Source of the DNA: Sphingobium lignivorans
Lineage (GTDB): Bacteria; Pseudomonadota; Alphaproteobacteria; Sphingomonadales; Sphingomonadaceae
Assembly (NCBI RefSeq): GCF_014203955.1
Contig: NZ_JACHKA010000001.1
Location: forward strand, 1,116,001 to 1,180,000
Direction of reading: 5' to 3'
Length of the DNA: 64,000 bases
The notes beneath the pieces are model-generated. The model was not told the origin of the DNA and did no database searches. It saw nothing but the letters and a program-made list of their open reading frames with translations. A program made the translations under genes and the position numbers. Below are positions 47,919-57,878 of this stretch, piece by piece; the stretch's first letter is position 1, and each line of letters opens with the position of its first letter.

Positions 47919-48148
47919 TGCCCTATGTGAAGATCGAAGTCATCGAAGGCATCAGCCGGGAGCAGAAAGCAGGGCTCGTCGCGGATGTGACGCGCTCGCT
48001 CGTCGACCGTCTCGGCAAGCGGCCCGAGCAGGTCTTCGTCGTCATTCAGGAAGTGTCGGCGGACGACTGGGGCTATGCCGGTGCGCTGATCTCCGAGCGG
48101 ACGACACCGCGAAGGGAGGACGCCAGTGCTGCGGTTCCCTCCCAATGA
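47918..48148 (+). CDS. 4-oxalocrotonate tautomerase-family enzyme
   Basis: A 76-residue tautomerase-superfamily protein. After Met removal the N-terminal proline (MPYVKIEVIEGISREQKAGL) is the catalytic base. An arginine in the family position and FVVIQEVSADDWGYAG give the usual beta-alpha-beta fold with oligomerisation strands. Family members isomerise 2-hydroxymuconates or related enols in aromatic catabolism, but many have other or unknown substrates. The ATG overlaps the nusA stop by one base (TGATG). It is thus embedded in a core translation operon, which is unexpected for a catabolic enzyme. Confidence 0.88.
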   Translation: MPYVKIEVIEGISREQKAGLVADVTRSLVDRLGKRPEQVFVVIQEVSADDWGYAGALISERTTPRREDASAAVPSQ

Positions 48149-48286
48149 GAGGCTAGCTCTCCCAATCAGTGCCAGGGTTTCCGCGCTCGCCATGTGCGTG
48201 CGCGACTCCGCGTCGCCCGCGAGTCTCCGGGCTGGCGCCCTTGCGCCTGTCGCTGCCGGGCCGGCCGAAGTCGGGGAGGCGCGCGC

Positions 48287-49030
48287 ATGAGCGAGCGGCG
48301 TTGCATTCTCTCGGGCGATCATGCCGAGCCCGCCCTGCTGATCCGGCTGGCGATCTCGCCGGACGGATTCGTGCTGCCGGACGTGCGCGCCCGTGCCCCC
48401 GGGCGCGGTGCGTGGATCGGCGTGACTCGCACGCAACTGGAAGAGGCCATGGCCAAGGGGCGGCTGCGCGGCGCGCTGGCCCGCGCCTTCAAGGGCGCGG
48501 CGCTGGAGATCCCGGCGGACCTGCCCGCACGGATCGACGATGCCCTGCGCGCGGAGCTTCTCGCGCGGCTGGGACTGGAGGCGCGGGCCTCCAACCTGTT
48601 GACCGGCTTCGAGAAGATCGACGTCGCGGCGCGACGCGGGCAGGTGCGGATGCTGTTCCATGCCGCCGATGCGGGCGGCGATGGCGCGCGCAAGCTGGAC
48701 CAGGCCTGGCGTGTGGGCGAGGAGCGGGAAGGCGAGCTTTTCGCCGGAGAGCGCTTGCCGGTGGACCGCGAGGCCCTATCTATGGCATTGGGGCGTCACA
48801 ATGTCGTACATGTCGCAGTGACGAACGCGACCGCAGCAGATCGTATCGGCGGCCTGCTCGGCCGCTGGCAAAGCTATCTGGGATACGCTAACGCGGCGCC
48901 GGACTCCGGTTCGGCTGACCGCGCTCATATGGATCATGGGCCGCAGAGCGGCGTGAAGACGAACGATGCGGACGGCGCCGCTGCGCCGGGCCGGACGGAC
49001 AATGAAGGGTTAGATTGCGTCGATGAGTGA
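48287..49030 (+). CDS. YlxR (DUF448)/L7Ae-like RNA-binding protein
   Basis: A 247-residue fusion. The N-terminal YlxR/DUF448 domain (RRCILSGDHAEPALLIRLAI, PGRGAWIGVTRTQLEEAM) is joined to a C-terminal L7Ae/L30e-like domain (GFEKIDVAARRGQVRMLFHA and HNVVHVAVTNATAADRIGGL). Alphaproteobacteria commonly carry this fusion between nusA and infB. YlxR proteins bind RNA and nucleoid-associated partners, with no settled role. The ATG 48287 follows GGGGAGG. The end overlaps infB by 8 bp. Confidence 0.88.
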   Translation: MSERRCILSGDHAEPALLIRLAISPDGFVLPDVRARAPGRGAWIGVTRTQLEEAMAKGRLRGALARAFKGAALEIPADLPARIDDALRAELLARLGLEARASNLLTGFEKIDVAARRGQVRMLFHAADAGGDGARKLDQAWRVGEEREGELFAGERLPVDREALSMALGRHNVVHVAVTNATAADRIGGLLGRWQSYLGYANAAPDSGSADRAHMDHGPQSGVKTNDADGAAAPGRTDNEGLDCVDE

Positions 49031-51608
49031 CAATAGGGAAGACAAGCCGACCTTGGGCCGCAAGCCGCTTGGGCTGAAGCGGACGGTCGAGGCCGGTCAG
49101 GTTCAGCAGAGCTTCAGCCATGGCCGCAAGAACACGGTCGTGGTCGAGGTGAAGCGCCGTCGCGTCATCGGCAAGCCCGGTGAGGCGGAAGGCGCGCGCC
49201 CTGCGCCTGCGCCCGAGCCGGCCGCGGCACCCCCGCCGCCGCCCCGCCCGCAGGCACCTCGTCCCGCCGCGCCGCCGCCGCCGCGGCAGTCCAGCACCGA
49301 CAGCCTGCTGACCCGTCAGGAGATGCAGGCCAAGCTGCTCCGCGAGGCCGAGGAAGCGCGCATGACCGCGCTCGAGGAAGCGCGTCGCCGCGAGGAAGCC
49401 GAGCGGCTGGCCGCCAGCGAGGAAGAGAAGCGCCGCGCCGAGGAAAATCGCCGCGCCGAGGAAGAAGCCGAGCGTGCGCGCCAGGCGGCTGCCGAGAGCA
49501 AGGCGGCCGAGCCCGAGACGCCGGCGACTCCCGCCGACGCGCCGGCAGCGGCGACGACACCGGCAGCGGCCTCCGCGCCCGACCAGCAGGCGCCTGCCGC
49601 GAGTGGCACGGCTCAGCAGGAAGAGCGCCCCGCCGCGCGGCGTTTCACGCCCGTGGCCGCGCCCAAGCGCCCCGAGCCGCCCAAGCAGGACCGCAACAAG
49701 CGTGGCGACGATCGTCGTCAGGCCGGCAAGCTCACTGTCAATCGCGCGCTGGCCGATGACGACAGCGCGCGGGCCCGCAGCCTGGCCGCGCTCCGCCGCG
49801 CCCGCGAGAAGGAACGCCGCGCCCACACGCCCGGCAATTCCCAGCCGCGCGAGAAGCAGAGCCGCGACGTGATCGTCCCCGAGGCGATCACCGTGCAGGA
49901 ACTGGCGAACCGCATGGCCGAGAAGGGCGCGGACCTCGTCAAGTCCCTGTTCAAGCTGGGCATGATGGTCACGGTCAACCAGACCATCGATCAGGATACC
50001 GCCGAACTGCTGGTCGAGGAATTCGGCCACCGCATCCAGCGCGTGTCCGACTCCGACATCGAGATCGATACGGCAGGCGATATCGATGCGCCCGAGACGC
50101 TCCAGCCGCGTCCGCCCGTGGTCACGATCATGGGCCATGTCGACCACGGCAAGACCAGCCTGCTCGATGCGCTGCGCGGCACGGATGTGGTCGCTGGCGA
50201 AGCCGGCGGCATCACGCAGCATATCGGCGCCTATCAGGTGAAGACCAAGGGCGGCGACATCATCACCTTCCTGGATACGCCCGGCCACGAGGCGTTCACG
50301 GAAATGCGCGCACGCGGTGCCAATGTGACGGATATCGTCATCCTGGTCGTCGCGGCCGATGACGGGCTGATGCCGCAGACCATCGAGGCGATCAACCACA
50401 CCAAGGCGGCCGGCGTGCCGATGATCGTCGCGATCAACAAGGTCGACAAGCATGATGCCAATCCGCAGCGCATTCGCGAACGCCTGCTGGAGCATGAAGT
50501 CATCGTCGAGGAAATGGGCGGCGACACGCAGGACGTGGAAGTCTCCGCGCTCAAGAAGACCGGCCTCGATGACCTGATCGACAAGATCATGCTGCAGGCC
50601 GAGCTGCTCGAGCTCAAGGCCAACCCGGACCGGCCCGCCGAGGGCACGGTCGTCGAGGCGCAGCTCGACAAGGGCCGCGGCCCGGTCGCGACGATCCTGG
50701 TCGGCCGCGGCACGCTCAAGGTCGGCGACATCTTCGTCGTCGGCGAGCAGAGCGGCAAGGTCCGCGCGATGGTGAACGACAAGGGCCAGCAGGTGAAGGA
50801 AGCCGGGCCGTCCAGCCCTGTCGAGGTGCTGGGCCTCTCCGGCGTCCCGATGGCGGGCGACCAGCTCTCCGTCGTGGAGAATGAGGCGCGTGCCCGCGAA
50901 GTGGCGGCCTATCGTCAGGAGCTTGCCCTGCGCAAGCGCACGACGGCGGCGCCGACCAGCTTCGAGCACATGTTCTCGGCGCTCAACACGCAGGTCATCG
51001 AATATCCCGTGGTGGTGAAGGGTGACGTGCAGGGCACGGTCGAGGCGATCATCAGCGCGCTCAACCGCGCGTCGACCGACGAGATCAAGGTGCGCGTCCT
51101 GCATTCGGGCGTCGGCGCGATCACGGAAAGCGACGTGACGCTGGCGGCGGCCTCCAGGGCGCCACTGATCGGCTTCAACGTCCGCCCCAATGCCAAGGCG
51201 CGCACGCTCGCCGAGCGGGACAAGGTGTCGCTGCGCTATTATGACGTGATTTACGACCTCATCGAGGAAGTGAAGAGCGAGATGTCCGGCCAGCTCGCGC
51301 CGGAGCGCATCGAGACGGTCATCGGCAAGGCCGAGGTCCTGCAGGTCTTCCCGGCCGGCAAGAAGGACAAGGCAGCCGGCCTGCTCGTTCTGGACGGCGT
51401 CATCCGCAAGGGCATCAATGCCCGCCTCACGCGCGACGACGTCATCGTCTCGGCCACGACCATCGCGTCGCTCCGCCGGTTCAAGGACGATGTGTCGGAA
51501 GTGCGCGCGGGCATGGAGTGCGGCGCCGTGCTGCACGACACGAACGACATCAAGGCCGGCGACATGCTGGAGCTGTTCGAGGTCGAGGAGCGCGCGCGCG
51601 TCCTTTGA
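49023..51608 (+). CDS. infB: Translation initiation factor IF-2
   Basis: An 861-residue IF-2. It has an IF2-associated N-terminal segment, a long Ala/Glu/Arg/Pro-rich linker (about residues 45-260, typical of alphaproteobacteria) and an IF2_N domain ([20 protein letters not shown]). The GTPase domain starts at about residue 368 ([33 protein letters not shown]), followed by the C-terminal domains that bind fMet-tRNA. It places initiator tRNA on the 30S subunit. The start overlaps ylxR by 8 bp. Confidence 0.98.
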   Translation: MSDNREDKPTLGRKPLGLKRTVEAGQVQQSFSHGRKNTVVVEVKRRRVIGKPGEAEGARPAPAPEPAAAPPPPPRPQAPRPAAPPPPRQSSTDSLLTRQEMQAKLLREAEEARMTALEEARRREEAERLAASEEEKRRAEENRRAEEEAERARQAAAESKAAEPETPATPADAPAAATTPAAASAPDQQAPAASGTAQQEERPAARRFTPVAAPKRPEPPKQDRNKRGDDRRQAGKLTVNRALADDDSARARSLAALRRAREKERRAHTPGNSQPREKQSRDVIVPEAITVQELANRMAEKGADLVKSLFKLGMMVTVNQTIDQDTAELLVEEFGHRIQRVSDSDIEIDTAGDIDAPETLQPRPPVVTIMGHVDHGKTSLLDALRGTDVVAGEAGGITQHIGAYQVKTKGGDIITFLDTPGHEAFTEMRARGANVTDIVILVVAADDGLMPQTIEAINHTKAAGVPMIVAINKVDKHDANPQRIRERLLEHEVIVEEMGGDTQDVEVSALKKTGLDDLIDKIMLQAELLELKANPDRPAEGTVVEAQLDKGRGPVATILVGRGTLKVGDIFVVGEQSGKVRAMVNDKGQQVKEAGPSSPVEVLGLSGVPMAGDQLSVVENEARAREVAAYRQELALRKRTTAAPTSFEHMFSALNTQVIEYPVVVKGDVQGTVEAIISALNRASTDEIKVRVLHSGVGAITESDVTLAAASRAPLIGFNVRPNAKARTLAERDKVSLRYYDVIYDLIEEVKSEMSGQLAPERIETVIGKAEVLQVFPAGKKDKAAGLLVLDGVIRKGINARLTRDDVIVSATTIASLRRFKDDVSEVRAGMECGAVLHDTNDIKAGDMLELFEVEERARVL

Positions 51609-51739
51609 GCTTGTCGCTCCGGCCAGTGGGGACGGGCAGCGCGATTCGCGCCCGCCTGTCCCCGGGCAGGTGCATGCGGCGCTTCGCCGTCGCGGGTTGA
51701 AGTCGTCCGGCGCGATCGCGCCTTGAGGGAGTCTATGCG

Positions 51740-52123
51740 ATGAGCGGTTCGGGTGAACCCTCCGTCCGTCTGCTGCGAGTGGGCGAACAGGTGCGTCATG
51801 TGCTGGCGGATATCCTCCAGCGCGGCGACGTGCATGACGATGTGCTCGCGAGCCATGTGGTGAGCGTGACGGAAGTGCGCATGTCGCCGGACCTGCGCCA
51901 TGCCACCGTGTTCGTGAAGCCGCTGCTGGGCCGGGACGAGGAGGTGGTGCTGAAGGCGCTGCGCACCAACACCGCCTTTTTCCAGCGGGAAGTCGCCAAG
52001 CGCGTGAAGACCAAATTCGCCGCGAAGCTGAAATTCCTCAGCGACGAGAGCTTCGAGGAAGGCAGTCACATCGACGCCATCCTGCGCTCCCCCGCCGTCG
52101 CGCGCGATCTCGACGAGGACTGA
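51740..52123 (+). CDS. rbfA: 30S ribosome-binding factor RbfA
   Basis: A 127-residue RbfA, a KH-type cold-shock ribosome maturation factor: [40 protein letters not shown] and [20 protein letters not shown] are the family blocks. The ATG is 131 bp after infB, which is longer than usual, and the gap contains no other gene. It acts with RimP in 16S processing. Confidence 0.96.
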   Translation: MSGSGEPSVRLLRVGEQVRHVLADILQRGDVHDDVLASHVVSVTEVRMSPDLRHATVFVKPLLGRDEEVVLKALRTNTAFFQREVAKRVKTKFAAKLKFLSDESFEEGSHIDAILRSPAVARDLDED

Positions 52124-52439
52124 GAGCGGCGACCTCCCCTCTCCCAACCCTCTCCCCTGAAGGGGAGAGGGCTACGGCCCCTCCCCACAACAATTCAGCC
52201 ATGGCGCTCGCTATCAAGACGACTTCGGTAGCGGACTCCTGGCCAAGCCGGAATGTGTCCGCGCCGCCTGGGCGGTCGGGCGCCGGGGTCAGGATGACGC
52301 TGCGCTCACGCCGGGGTACGGCCATGCCGGCAATCGCCAGAAGAGTTTTGCGGGGAAAGCCCTCGGGCTTTTCGATCTGACCGGGCGCTGCGTGGGATTG
52401 CGCTGGCGTCGTGCGCAGGCGCGGATATAGCGGGCAGTC
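52124..52439. other. Intergenic region with REP-like hairpin
   Basis: A 316-bp gap between rbfA and tdk. A near-perfect hairpin at 52148-52171 (CCCTCTCCCCT with its complement, 2-nt loop) is a common repetitive or terminator-like element. No gene seen in the rest. Confidence 0.6.
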
Positions 52440-53018
52440 ATGGCCAAGCTCTACTTTTACTACGCCTCCATGAATGCCGGAAAATCGACCACGCTGCTGC
52501 AGGCCGATTTCAATTATCGCGAGCGGGGCATGGCCACGATGCTGTGGACCGCGAAGGTCGACACGCGGGATCGGGCGGGCTGGATCACCTCGCGGATCGG
52601 GCTGGCCGAGCGGGCGCGCATCTTTGATGTCTGGACCGATCTTCTGGCGGAGATTTCCGCGCGGATGGCGGAAGGCCCGCTCGCCTGCGTCCTCGTCGAT
52701 GAAGCGCAGTTCCTGACGCGCGGGCAGGTGCTGGCCCTTGCGCGGGTGTGCGACGAACTGGGCGTGCCGGTGCTGTGCTATGGGCTGCGCACCGATTTCC
52801 AGGGCGAATTGTTCGAGGGGTCTGCCGCCTTGCTCGGCCTTGCGGACACGCTGGTGGAGCTCAAGGCGGTCTGCGAGTGCGGCGCGAAGGCGACGATGAA
52901 CCTGCGGATCGACGCGGCGGGCCAGCCGGTGAGCGAAGGCGCGCAGACGGCGATCGGCGGCAACGAGCGCTATCTCGCGCTGTGCCGCAAGCATTTCATG
53001 GCGCGGCTTGGCGGATGA
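52440..53018 (+). CDS. tdk: Thymidine kinase
   Basis: A 192-residue type II thymidine kinase, which phosphorylates thymidine to dTMP in the salvage pathway. Walker A is YYASMNAGKSTTLLQADFNY, the Walker B region is CVLVDEAQFL, and the substrate lasso contains YGLRTDFQGELFEGSAALLGLAD. The structural zinc site is partly kept: the Cys pair in AVCECGAKAT is present, but the second pair is reduced to the single Cys in YLALCRKHF, with the next position His. Length matches the family. Confidence 0.95.
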   Translation: MAKLYFYYASMNAGKSTTLLQADFNYRERGMATMLWTAKVDTRDRAGWITSRIGLAERARIFDVWTDLLAEISARMAEGPLACVLVDEAQFLTRGQVLALARVCDELGVPVLCYGLRTDFQGELFEGSAALLGLADTLVELKAVCECGAKATMNLRIDAAGQPVSEGAQTAIGGNERYLALCRKHFMARLGG

Positions 53019-53109
53019 GCGCGTCCGTGCGGTTCATGGTTGCTTCAGGCAGCGCATGGCACGAGTGGTCGCTGAAGATGCGCACCGTGGCAGGAAGAGG
53101 AAAGCGGGA

Positions 53110-53499
53110 ATGGCCCTGACCAATCGATACAGCTTTGCCTTCGCCCTTGCGACGCTCGGTTTCGTGGCGAGCGGCGGCGTGCAGGGGCTCGCGCAGGTGG
53201 CTGCCTCGCAGGAGAGCGCGAAGAGCGCGGAAGTCTCCATTCCCTTCATCAACCATGGCGGCGTGCGGGACTGGCAGGCGGTGGGCGACGACAAGCTCTA
53301 TATTCAGGACAGCGGCGGCAAATGGTATCTCGCCACGCTGGCAGCGCCATCGCCTGACCTTGCGTTCGCGACGGCCATCGGTTTCGAGACCAAGGGCGCA
53401 GACCGGCTCGACAGGTTCGGCACGCTGGTGATCGCGGGCAACCGCTATCCGCTGGCCTCGCTGGTGGCGAGTTCGCCCCCGCCGCCCCGCAAGAAATAG
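53110..53499 (+). CDS. DUF6491-family exported protein 1
   Basis: A 129-residue protein with a signal peptide (FAFALATLGFVASGGVQGLA) and the DUF6491-like pattern IPFINHGGVRDWQAVGDDKL, GGKWYLATL, DLAFATAIGFETKG and LDRFGTLVIAGNRYPLASLV. The function is unknown. Start ATG 53110 follows GGAAGAGGAAA; a longer frame begins in tdk but lacks a signal. It is a paralogue of the protein at 55493-55870. Confidence 0.8.
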   Translation: MALTNRYSFAFALATLGFVASGGVQGLAQVAASQESAKSAEVSIPFINHGGVRDWQAVGDDKLYIQDSGGKWYLATLAAPSPDLAFATAIGFETKGADRLDRFGTLVIAGNRYPLASLVASSPPPPRKK

Positions 53500-53541
53500 T
53501 CCGCCGCCCGCCTTCGGGCAGGGCGTGAACCGTCCGCGTCC

Positions 53542-54114
53542 TCAGCGGCCCGGCGCGCTCTCCCAGTCTTCCCGCAGCAGCGAGAACAGCATCGTGTCGC
53601 GCACATGGCCGGTCCAGGTGATGCGTTCCGCGCGCAGCATGCCTTCCGGCTGCGCGCCGATCTTGCGCACGGCGGCCTGGCTGCGCGTGTTGCGCGCGTC
53701 GATCCGGAACTCGATGCGCCGGATCCCGCTGGCAAAGGCATGGTCGATCATCAGCCGCTTCATCGTCCCGTTGAGGGCGGTGCCGCGCTCCTCGGGCATG
53801 ATGTAGCTGTTGCCGATCTCGAGCGTCTGGGCGCTTTCCTCGATGCGCAGATAGGCCGTCATGCCGACCAGGCTCTCCTCCCGGAGCACCGCGAAGGGCA
53901 GGCGGCTGCGATTGGCCATCAGCGCATCGAAGCTCGTATCGAACGCGGCGGGGCCATAATTGGTCGGGTAGATCTGCCAGATCTCGCTGTCGGCGGCGCA
54001 GGCGGCGCGCAGCGCATCGCGATGGGCCGGCGTCAGCGGCGTGAGCGTGACCGCGCCCGCGTGGAGCGGCACCAGCAGCCGGTCGCGCAGGGGAAGAGGG
54101 TTCGTCGTCATCAT
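53542..54114 (-). CDS. GNAT-family N-acetyltransferase (RimJ/RimL-like)
   Basis: A 190-residue GNAT acetyltransferase of the RimJ/RimL type: LTPLTPAHRDALRAACAADS at the N-terminus, FAVLREESLVGMTAYLRIEE and LEIGNSYIMPEERGTALNGT (acetyl-CoA loop). Then come IRRIEFRIDARNTRSQAAVR and KIGAQPEGMLRAERIT, the typical C-terminal blocks. It would transfer acetyl from acetyl-CoA to an amine, possibly a protein N-terminus or a small molecule. The ATG at 54114 lies 10 bp after the acyltransferase stop, so the two form one leftward operon. Confidence 0.88.
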   Translation of the reverse strand: MMTTNPLPLRDRLLVPLHAGAVTLTPLTPAHRDALRAACAADSEIWQIYPTNYGPAAFDTSFDALMANRSRLPFAVLREESLVGMTAYLRIEESAQTLEIGNSYIMPEERGTALNGTMKRLMIDHAFASGIRRIEFRIDARNTRSQAAVRKIGAQPEGMLRAERITWTGHVRDTMLFSLLREDWESAPGR

Positions 54115-54124
54115 CGTCGCTCTT

Positions 54125-55108
54125 TCAGGCCAGGGCAGGGCGCGAGGGCGCGCGGAACAGGGGCAAAGGCGCGAAGCCGGCCAGACCTGCCAGCCCGAGC
54201 CGGCGCGCCACCAGATCGGCGAGCAGGGGCAGGGCGATGGCGGCGGCAAGGCTGATCGTCACGGCGATGGGCACCGGCAGTCCCGGCGCGGCATGGCCGA
54301 GCAGGATGCGCGTGCCTGCGCCCGCGATTACATGAAGCAGGTAGATCGGGAGGCTGTGCCGGCCGAGCATCGCCAGCAGGGCGCCCACGCCGCCCGATCG
54401 CGCGGCGAGGCTACCACCGACATAGGCCGCATAGCATCCCGCCAGCATCAGCGGAAAAGCGCTGGCATAGCCGAGCTGCCGTCCGTTCACCGTCGCTGTC
54501 CATGCGCCAACGCCGATGGCGAGCAGGCAGAGCGCGCCCGCGATCAGGTTCGACGGCGGGTGCTGGCCGCTCTGCCGCAGCCAGGCGCCGATGAAGATGA
54601 AGGGGAAATAAGAGAGGAAATAGCCGCCCACGCCGGTGCCGTGGAGGCCGAGGCACAAGGCGGTCGCGCCCAGCAGCAGGGCCGGCGTCCGCAGCAGGCC
54701 GATGAGCGCGGTGCCCGCCATCAGCGCGAGCAGGAACCAGAAATGCTGGATGGGCTCGACCGGGATCCGCATCAGCGCCTGCCAGTCCATGGCGCTGTTC
54801 ACTTGTCCGGCAAAAGCGGTGGAAAGCAGCCAGCTCACCACCGACCAGAGCAGATAGGCATGATAGAGCGAGGCCTGCCGCCGCAGCTGGAAGCGCCATC
54901 CGTCCGCGCGCGGGAAGGAGAGATAGCCCGCGATCAGGAAGAAGCTCTGCACATGGAAGCCATAAGCCAGCGTGTCGGCGAAGCGCAGCGGGACAGTCTC
55001 GGTCAGCAGCCCCGCCGAGGAATAGCCGCGCGTGACATGGAACAGCACCACCGCGAGAATGGCGATCCCTTTCGTGCAGTCGAGCGCGATATCCCGCTTC
55101 TGGTCCAT
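54125..55108 (-). CDS. Acyltransferase 3 family membrane protein
   Basis: A 327-residue integral membrane protein of the acyltransferase_3 family. It has about ten hydrophobic helices, the N-terminal LDCTKGIAILAVVLFHVTRG with the family histidine, FHVQSFFLIAGYLSFPRA, and the central HFWFLLALMAGTALIGL. These enzymes acylate exported sugars or lipids such as O-antigen or exopolysaccharide. The start at 55108 (MDQKRDIAL) is preferred over the longer frame. It is followed directly by the acetyltransferase gene. Confidence 0.87.
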   Translation of the reverse strand: MDQKRDIALDCTKGIAILAVVLFHVTRGYSSAGLLTETVPLRFADTLAYGFHVQSFFLIAGYLSFPRADGWRFQLRRQASLYHAYLLWSVVSWLLSTAFAGQVNSAMDWQALMRIPVEPIQHFWFLLALMAGTALIGLLRTPALLLGATALCLGLHGTGVGGYFLSYFPFIFIGAWLRQSGQHPPSNLIAGALCLLAIGVGAWTATVNGRQLGYASAFPLMLAGCYAAYVGGSLAARSGGVGALLAMLGRHSLPIYLLHVIAGAGTRILLGHAAPGLPVPIAVTISLAAAIALPLLADLVARRLGLAGLAGFAPLPLFRAPSRPALA

Positions 55109-55492
55109 GGCGAGCCCTGTTTCCCGTGTTTTCCGGGGCTTGGACGAGGGGGCGGCGGCTTGGCAAGCCCCTTTCACCCAAGGCTGATCGCCATCCAGCG
55201 CTGGCGGTCTGCAAATGGCGCTTTCCCGGGCTTCCGGTGCTCACGTACCTTGAGTACGCTGCGCTCCGGGTCCCGAGAAATCACCATTTTCGCCACGCCA
55301 TCATCTGAATGTCGATCAACCTTGGCCCGGCAAAACGGGGGAGCGCGTGGCGGCGGCCCTCTCTCGTGCAGGAACGTCGCAAGATGTCGCGTACGCTTCC
55401 CAAAGTGTCGCTGGCCCTTGCGGCGCGTGGTTCCGCGCCTGATCTCGCTGGTCCGGAATCGGAAAGCATGATCCCGGCACAGGAGAAAGGCC
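55109..55492. other. Divergent intergenic region with a palindromic repeat
   Basis: About 380 bp between divergent genes. An imperfect inverted region around 55215-55270 (GTACCTTGAGTAC flanked by complementary GC-rich blocks) looks like another dispersed palindromic element. Promoters for both flanking genes must lie here, but I could not assign -35/-10 boxes with confidence. Confidence 0.45.
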
Positions 55493-55870
55493 ATGAAGTT
55501 CGCTCAGTCTCTCGCGCCGCTTGCCGTGCTGGCACTGACGGCATCCCCGGCGCTCGCCACCACCAGCCCCGCGCCCGCGCCCGCGCGCAGCGCGTCCATC
55601 CCGTTCGCCAACATCAATGGCGTGCGCAACTGGGTGGCCCAGGGCAACCAGACGATCTATTTCCAGAACAATGGACGCCGCTGGTATCGCGCCGTCCTGT
55701 TCGCGCCCTCGACCGACCTGCCGTTCGCGACGCGGATCGGCATCGACTCCCGTCCGCTCGGCACGCTCGACAAGTGGGGCGCGGTCATCGTCCATGGGCA
55801 GCGCTATCCGTTCCAGTCCTTCGAGCAGGTCGACGGCCCGCCCGCGAAGGCGTCCGGCAAGAAGGGATAG
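55493..55870 (+). CDS. DUF6491-family exported protein 2
   Basis: A 125-residue protein with a signal peptide (SLAPLAVLALTASPALA) and the same domain as 53110-53499: SIPFANINGVRNWVAQGNQT, NNGRRWYRAVLFAPSTDLPF and LDKWGAVIVHGQRYPFQSF. Start ATG 55493 follows AGGAGAAAGG. Unknown function. Two copies within 2.4 kb suggest a local duplication split by the acyltransferase/acetyltransferase pair. Confidence 0.8.
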   Translation: MKFAQSLAPLAVLALTASPALATTSPAPAPARSASIPFANINGVRNWVAQGNQTIYFQNNGRRWYRAVLFAPSTDLPFATRIGIDSRPLGTLDKWGAVIVHGQRYPFQSFEQVDGPPAKASGKKG

Positions 55871-56387
55871 GCCGCGCGGAGGGAAGGGGCGTCGGCACGA
55901 CAGCGCCCGTCCAACATGGGCCGGCCTTAAAGACGACAAAGGCTACCGCACGACCGTGTCATCCTTCCCTTCTTCCCGCCGTCGTTCCCGCGCTGCAAGC
56001 GAACCCGAACCGGGAAGAGCTTGCCATCCGCCTTGGTTCTGCGTCGCGAGGGTGACTGGATTCCGGCGTGCGCCGGAATGACGAGGAATGGGGGGCAGGG
56101 TGCGCGCCTCCCGATAATTCAGCCATGGCGTTGGCGGCGCACCATATCGTCATTTCACGATGTCATCCCGGACTTGCTCCGGGATCCCGCTTCTTCCGGT
56201 TTCTCAAGCCGTCTGAACTCGGCGAGGCTCAAGGTGGCGGGATCCCGGATCGAGTCCGGGATGACAAAGGAAAGGACCGAAAAGCACGCTTCTGGTTCCC
56301 TCAAAGTTCGGGCATTTGCCCCGGCCGCCTCGCAACGAGACCTGATATCGGCACTGACAGGACGGGCAGGGCGGGCTATGGGGCGCC
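55871..56387. other. Intergenic region rich in REP-type hairpins
   Basis: About 520 bp before truB. It has a perfect hairpin at 56060-56079 (ATTCCGGCG/CGCCGGAAT) and a larger inverted repeat at 56162-56265. No gene seen. Confidence 0.6.
56162..56265. repeat. REP-type element with 29-bp inverted arms
   Basis: Arms 56162-56190 and 56237-56265 are complementary except for two positions. Each contains its own CCGGA/TCCGG stem, around a 46-nt loop. Same class as 42227-42314 in structure, different in sequence. Confidence 0.8.
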
Positions 56388-57335
56388 ATGATCGCTCCTG
56401 CTTCCGACCCCGCGCCGCTCCATGGCTGGCTCATCCTGGACAAGCCCGTCGGCATGGGCTCCACCCAGGCAGTGAGCGCGGTCAAGCGGATGCTGCGCGA
56501 GGCCGGCCTGCCGCGGGGGAAGATCGGCCATGGCGGCACGCTCGATCCGCTGGCCGAGGGCGTGCTGCCCGTGGCGATCGGCGAAGCGACCAAGCTCGCC
56601 GGGCGGATGCTGGACAGCGACAAGATCTATGATTTCACCGTGCGCTTCGGCGCGCAGACCGACACGCTCGATCTGGAGGGCGCGGTGATCGAGACCAGTG
56701 CGCAGCGGCCCACGCTCGCGCAGGTCGAGGCGGTGCTGCCGGGCTTCACCGGGCCGATCGAGCAGGCGCCGCCCGCCTACAGCGCGATCAAGATCGAGGG
56801 GCGGCGGGCCTATGATCTGGCGCGCGCCGGCGAGCAGGTGGAGATGAAGCTGCGCGCCGTGACGGTGCACGCGCTTGCGCTTGCCGATGCCGTGCCGGAA
56901 GAGGCGGCCGAGGGCGCGCCGGACGGGGGGCTTGCGTCGGTCACGCTCACCGCCCATGTATCGAAAGGCACCTATATCCGCAGCCTTGCCCGCGACATCG
57001 CGCGGGCGCTTGGGACCGTGGGTCATGTGACCATGTTGCGGCGGCGCAAGGCGGGGCCGTTCGGGCTGGATCAGGCGATTTCGCTGGACATTCTGAACGA
57101 TGCTGCTAAGGCGCGCGCCATTGCGCAGCATATGCTGCCATTGACGGCAGGGCTGGACGACATCCCGGCTCTTCCCGTCACCTCCGAGCAGGCCATGGCC
57201 CTCAGACAGGGCCGGACGCTCGCCGGGGATCCTCGTACGCAGGGGCTCATGCTGGCGACCGAGGGCGAAACGCCCGTGGCGCTGGTGGAGGCTTTGGGGC
57301 CGGACATCCGGGTCGTGCGGGGCTTCAATCTCTAG
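56388..57335 (+). CDS. truB: tRNA pseudouridine-55 synthase TruB
   Basis: A 315-residue TruB that makes pseudouridine 55 in the T-loop of tRNAs. Motifs are [20 protein letters not shown], the catalytic aspartate block [58 protein letters not shown] and [19 protein letters not shown] short C-terminal PUA-like tail follows. The start ATG 56388 comes after the REP region. rpsO follows 17 bp downstream, the usual order. Confidence 0.97.
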   Translation: MIAPASDPAPLHGWLILDKPVGMGSTQAVSAVKRMLREAGLPRGKIGHGGTLDPLAEGVLPVAIGEATKLAGRMLDSDKIYDFTVRFGAQTDTLDLEGAVIETSAQRPTLAQVEAVLPGFTGPIEQAPPAYSAIKIEGRRAYDLARAGEQVEMKLRAVTVHALALADAVPEEAAEGAPDGGLASVTLTAHVSKGTYIRSLARDIARALGTVGHVTMLRRRKAGPFGLDQAISLDILNDAAKARAIAQHMLPLTAGLDDIPALPVTSEQAMALRQGRTLAGDPRTQGLMLATEGETPVALVEALGPDIRVVRGFNL

Positions 57336-57352
57336 AACGAAAGGAATGGACG

Positions 57353-57622
57353 ATGTCGATTACGGCCGAGCGCAAGGAAGCGCTGATCAAGGACAACGCC
57401 CAGCATGAGGGCGACACCGGTTCGCCGGAGGTTCAGGTTGCGATCCTCACGGAGCGCATTTCCAACCTCACCGAGCACTTCAAGGCTCACCACAAGGACA
57501 ATCACAGCCGTCGGGGCCTGCTGATGCTGGTCAACAAGCGCCGCTCGCTCCTCGACTATCTGAAGAAGAAGGACGGGGGGCGTTATACGGCCCTCATCGC
57601 GAAGCTCGGTCTTCGCAAGTAA
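57353..57622 (+). CDS. rpsO: 30S ribosomal protein S15
   Basis: An 89-residue S15, the standard length, with [40 protein letters not shown] and [20 protein letters not shown]. It binds 16S rRNA early in 30S assembly. AAAGGA precedes the ATG. It is followed by a clear terminator. Confidence 0.99.
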   Translation: MSITAERKEALIKDNAQHEGDTGSPEVQVAILTERISNLTEHFKAHHKDNHSRRGLLMLVNKRRSLLDYLKKKDGGRYTALIAKLGLRK

Positions 57623-57631
57623 TCAAGAGCG

Positions 57632-57654
57632 CGGCCCGCTTCGGCGGGCCGTTT
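57632..57654 (+). terminator. Rho-independent terminator after rpsO
   Basis: CGGCCCGC-TTCG-GCGGGCCG followed by TTT, 10 bp after the rpsO stop. The stable TTCG tetraloop is typical of these terminators. Confidence 0.75.
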
Positions 57655-57878
57655 GCATATGGCGCCATCCCCGCGAGAGCGGGGGGCTGCGGCAAGCGAC
57701 GGGCGCAAGAGCGCATCCGATGCCGCAACGATGCTCCCGCCTTCGCGGGAGCGACAAGGAGAGGGCGGCAATCCGGCCAACCTCCCGGGGACGAACGAAC
57801 GTCCCGAACCGCAGGGGCCGGACAGCCCCGAAAGCAAGCCCCGCCGCGCAATAGGGCCGGCGGACGGAAGGAAACCCA

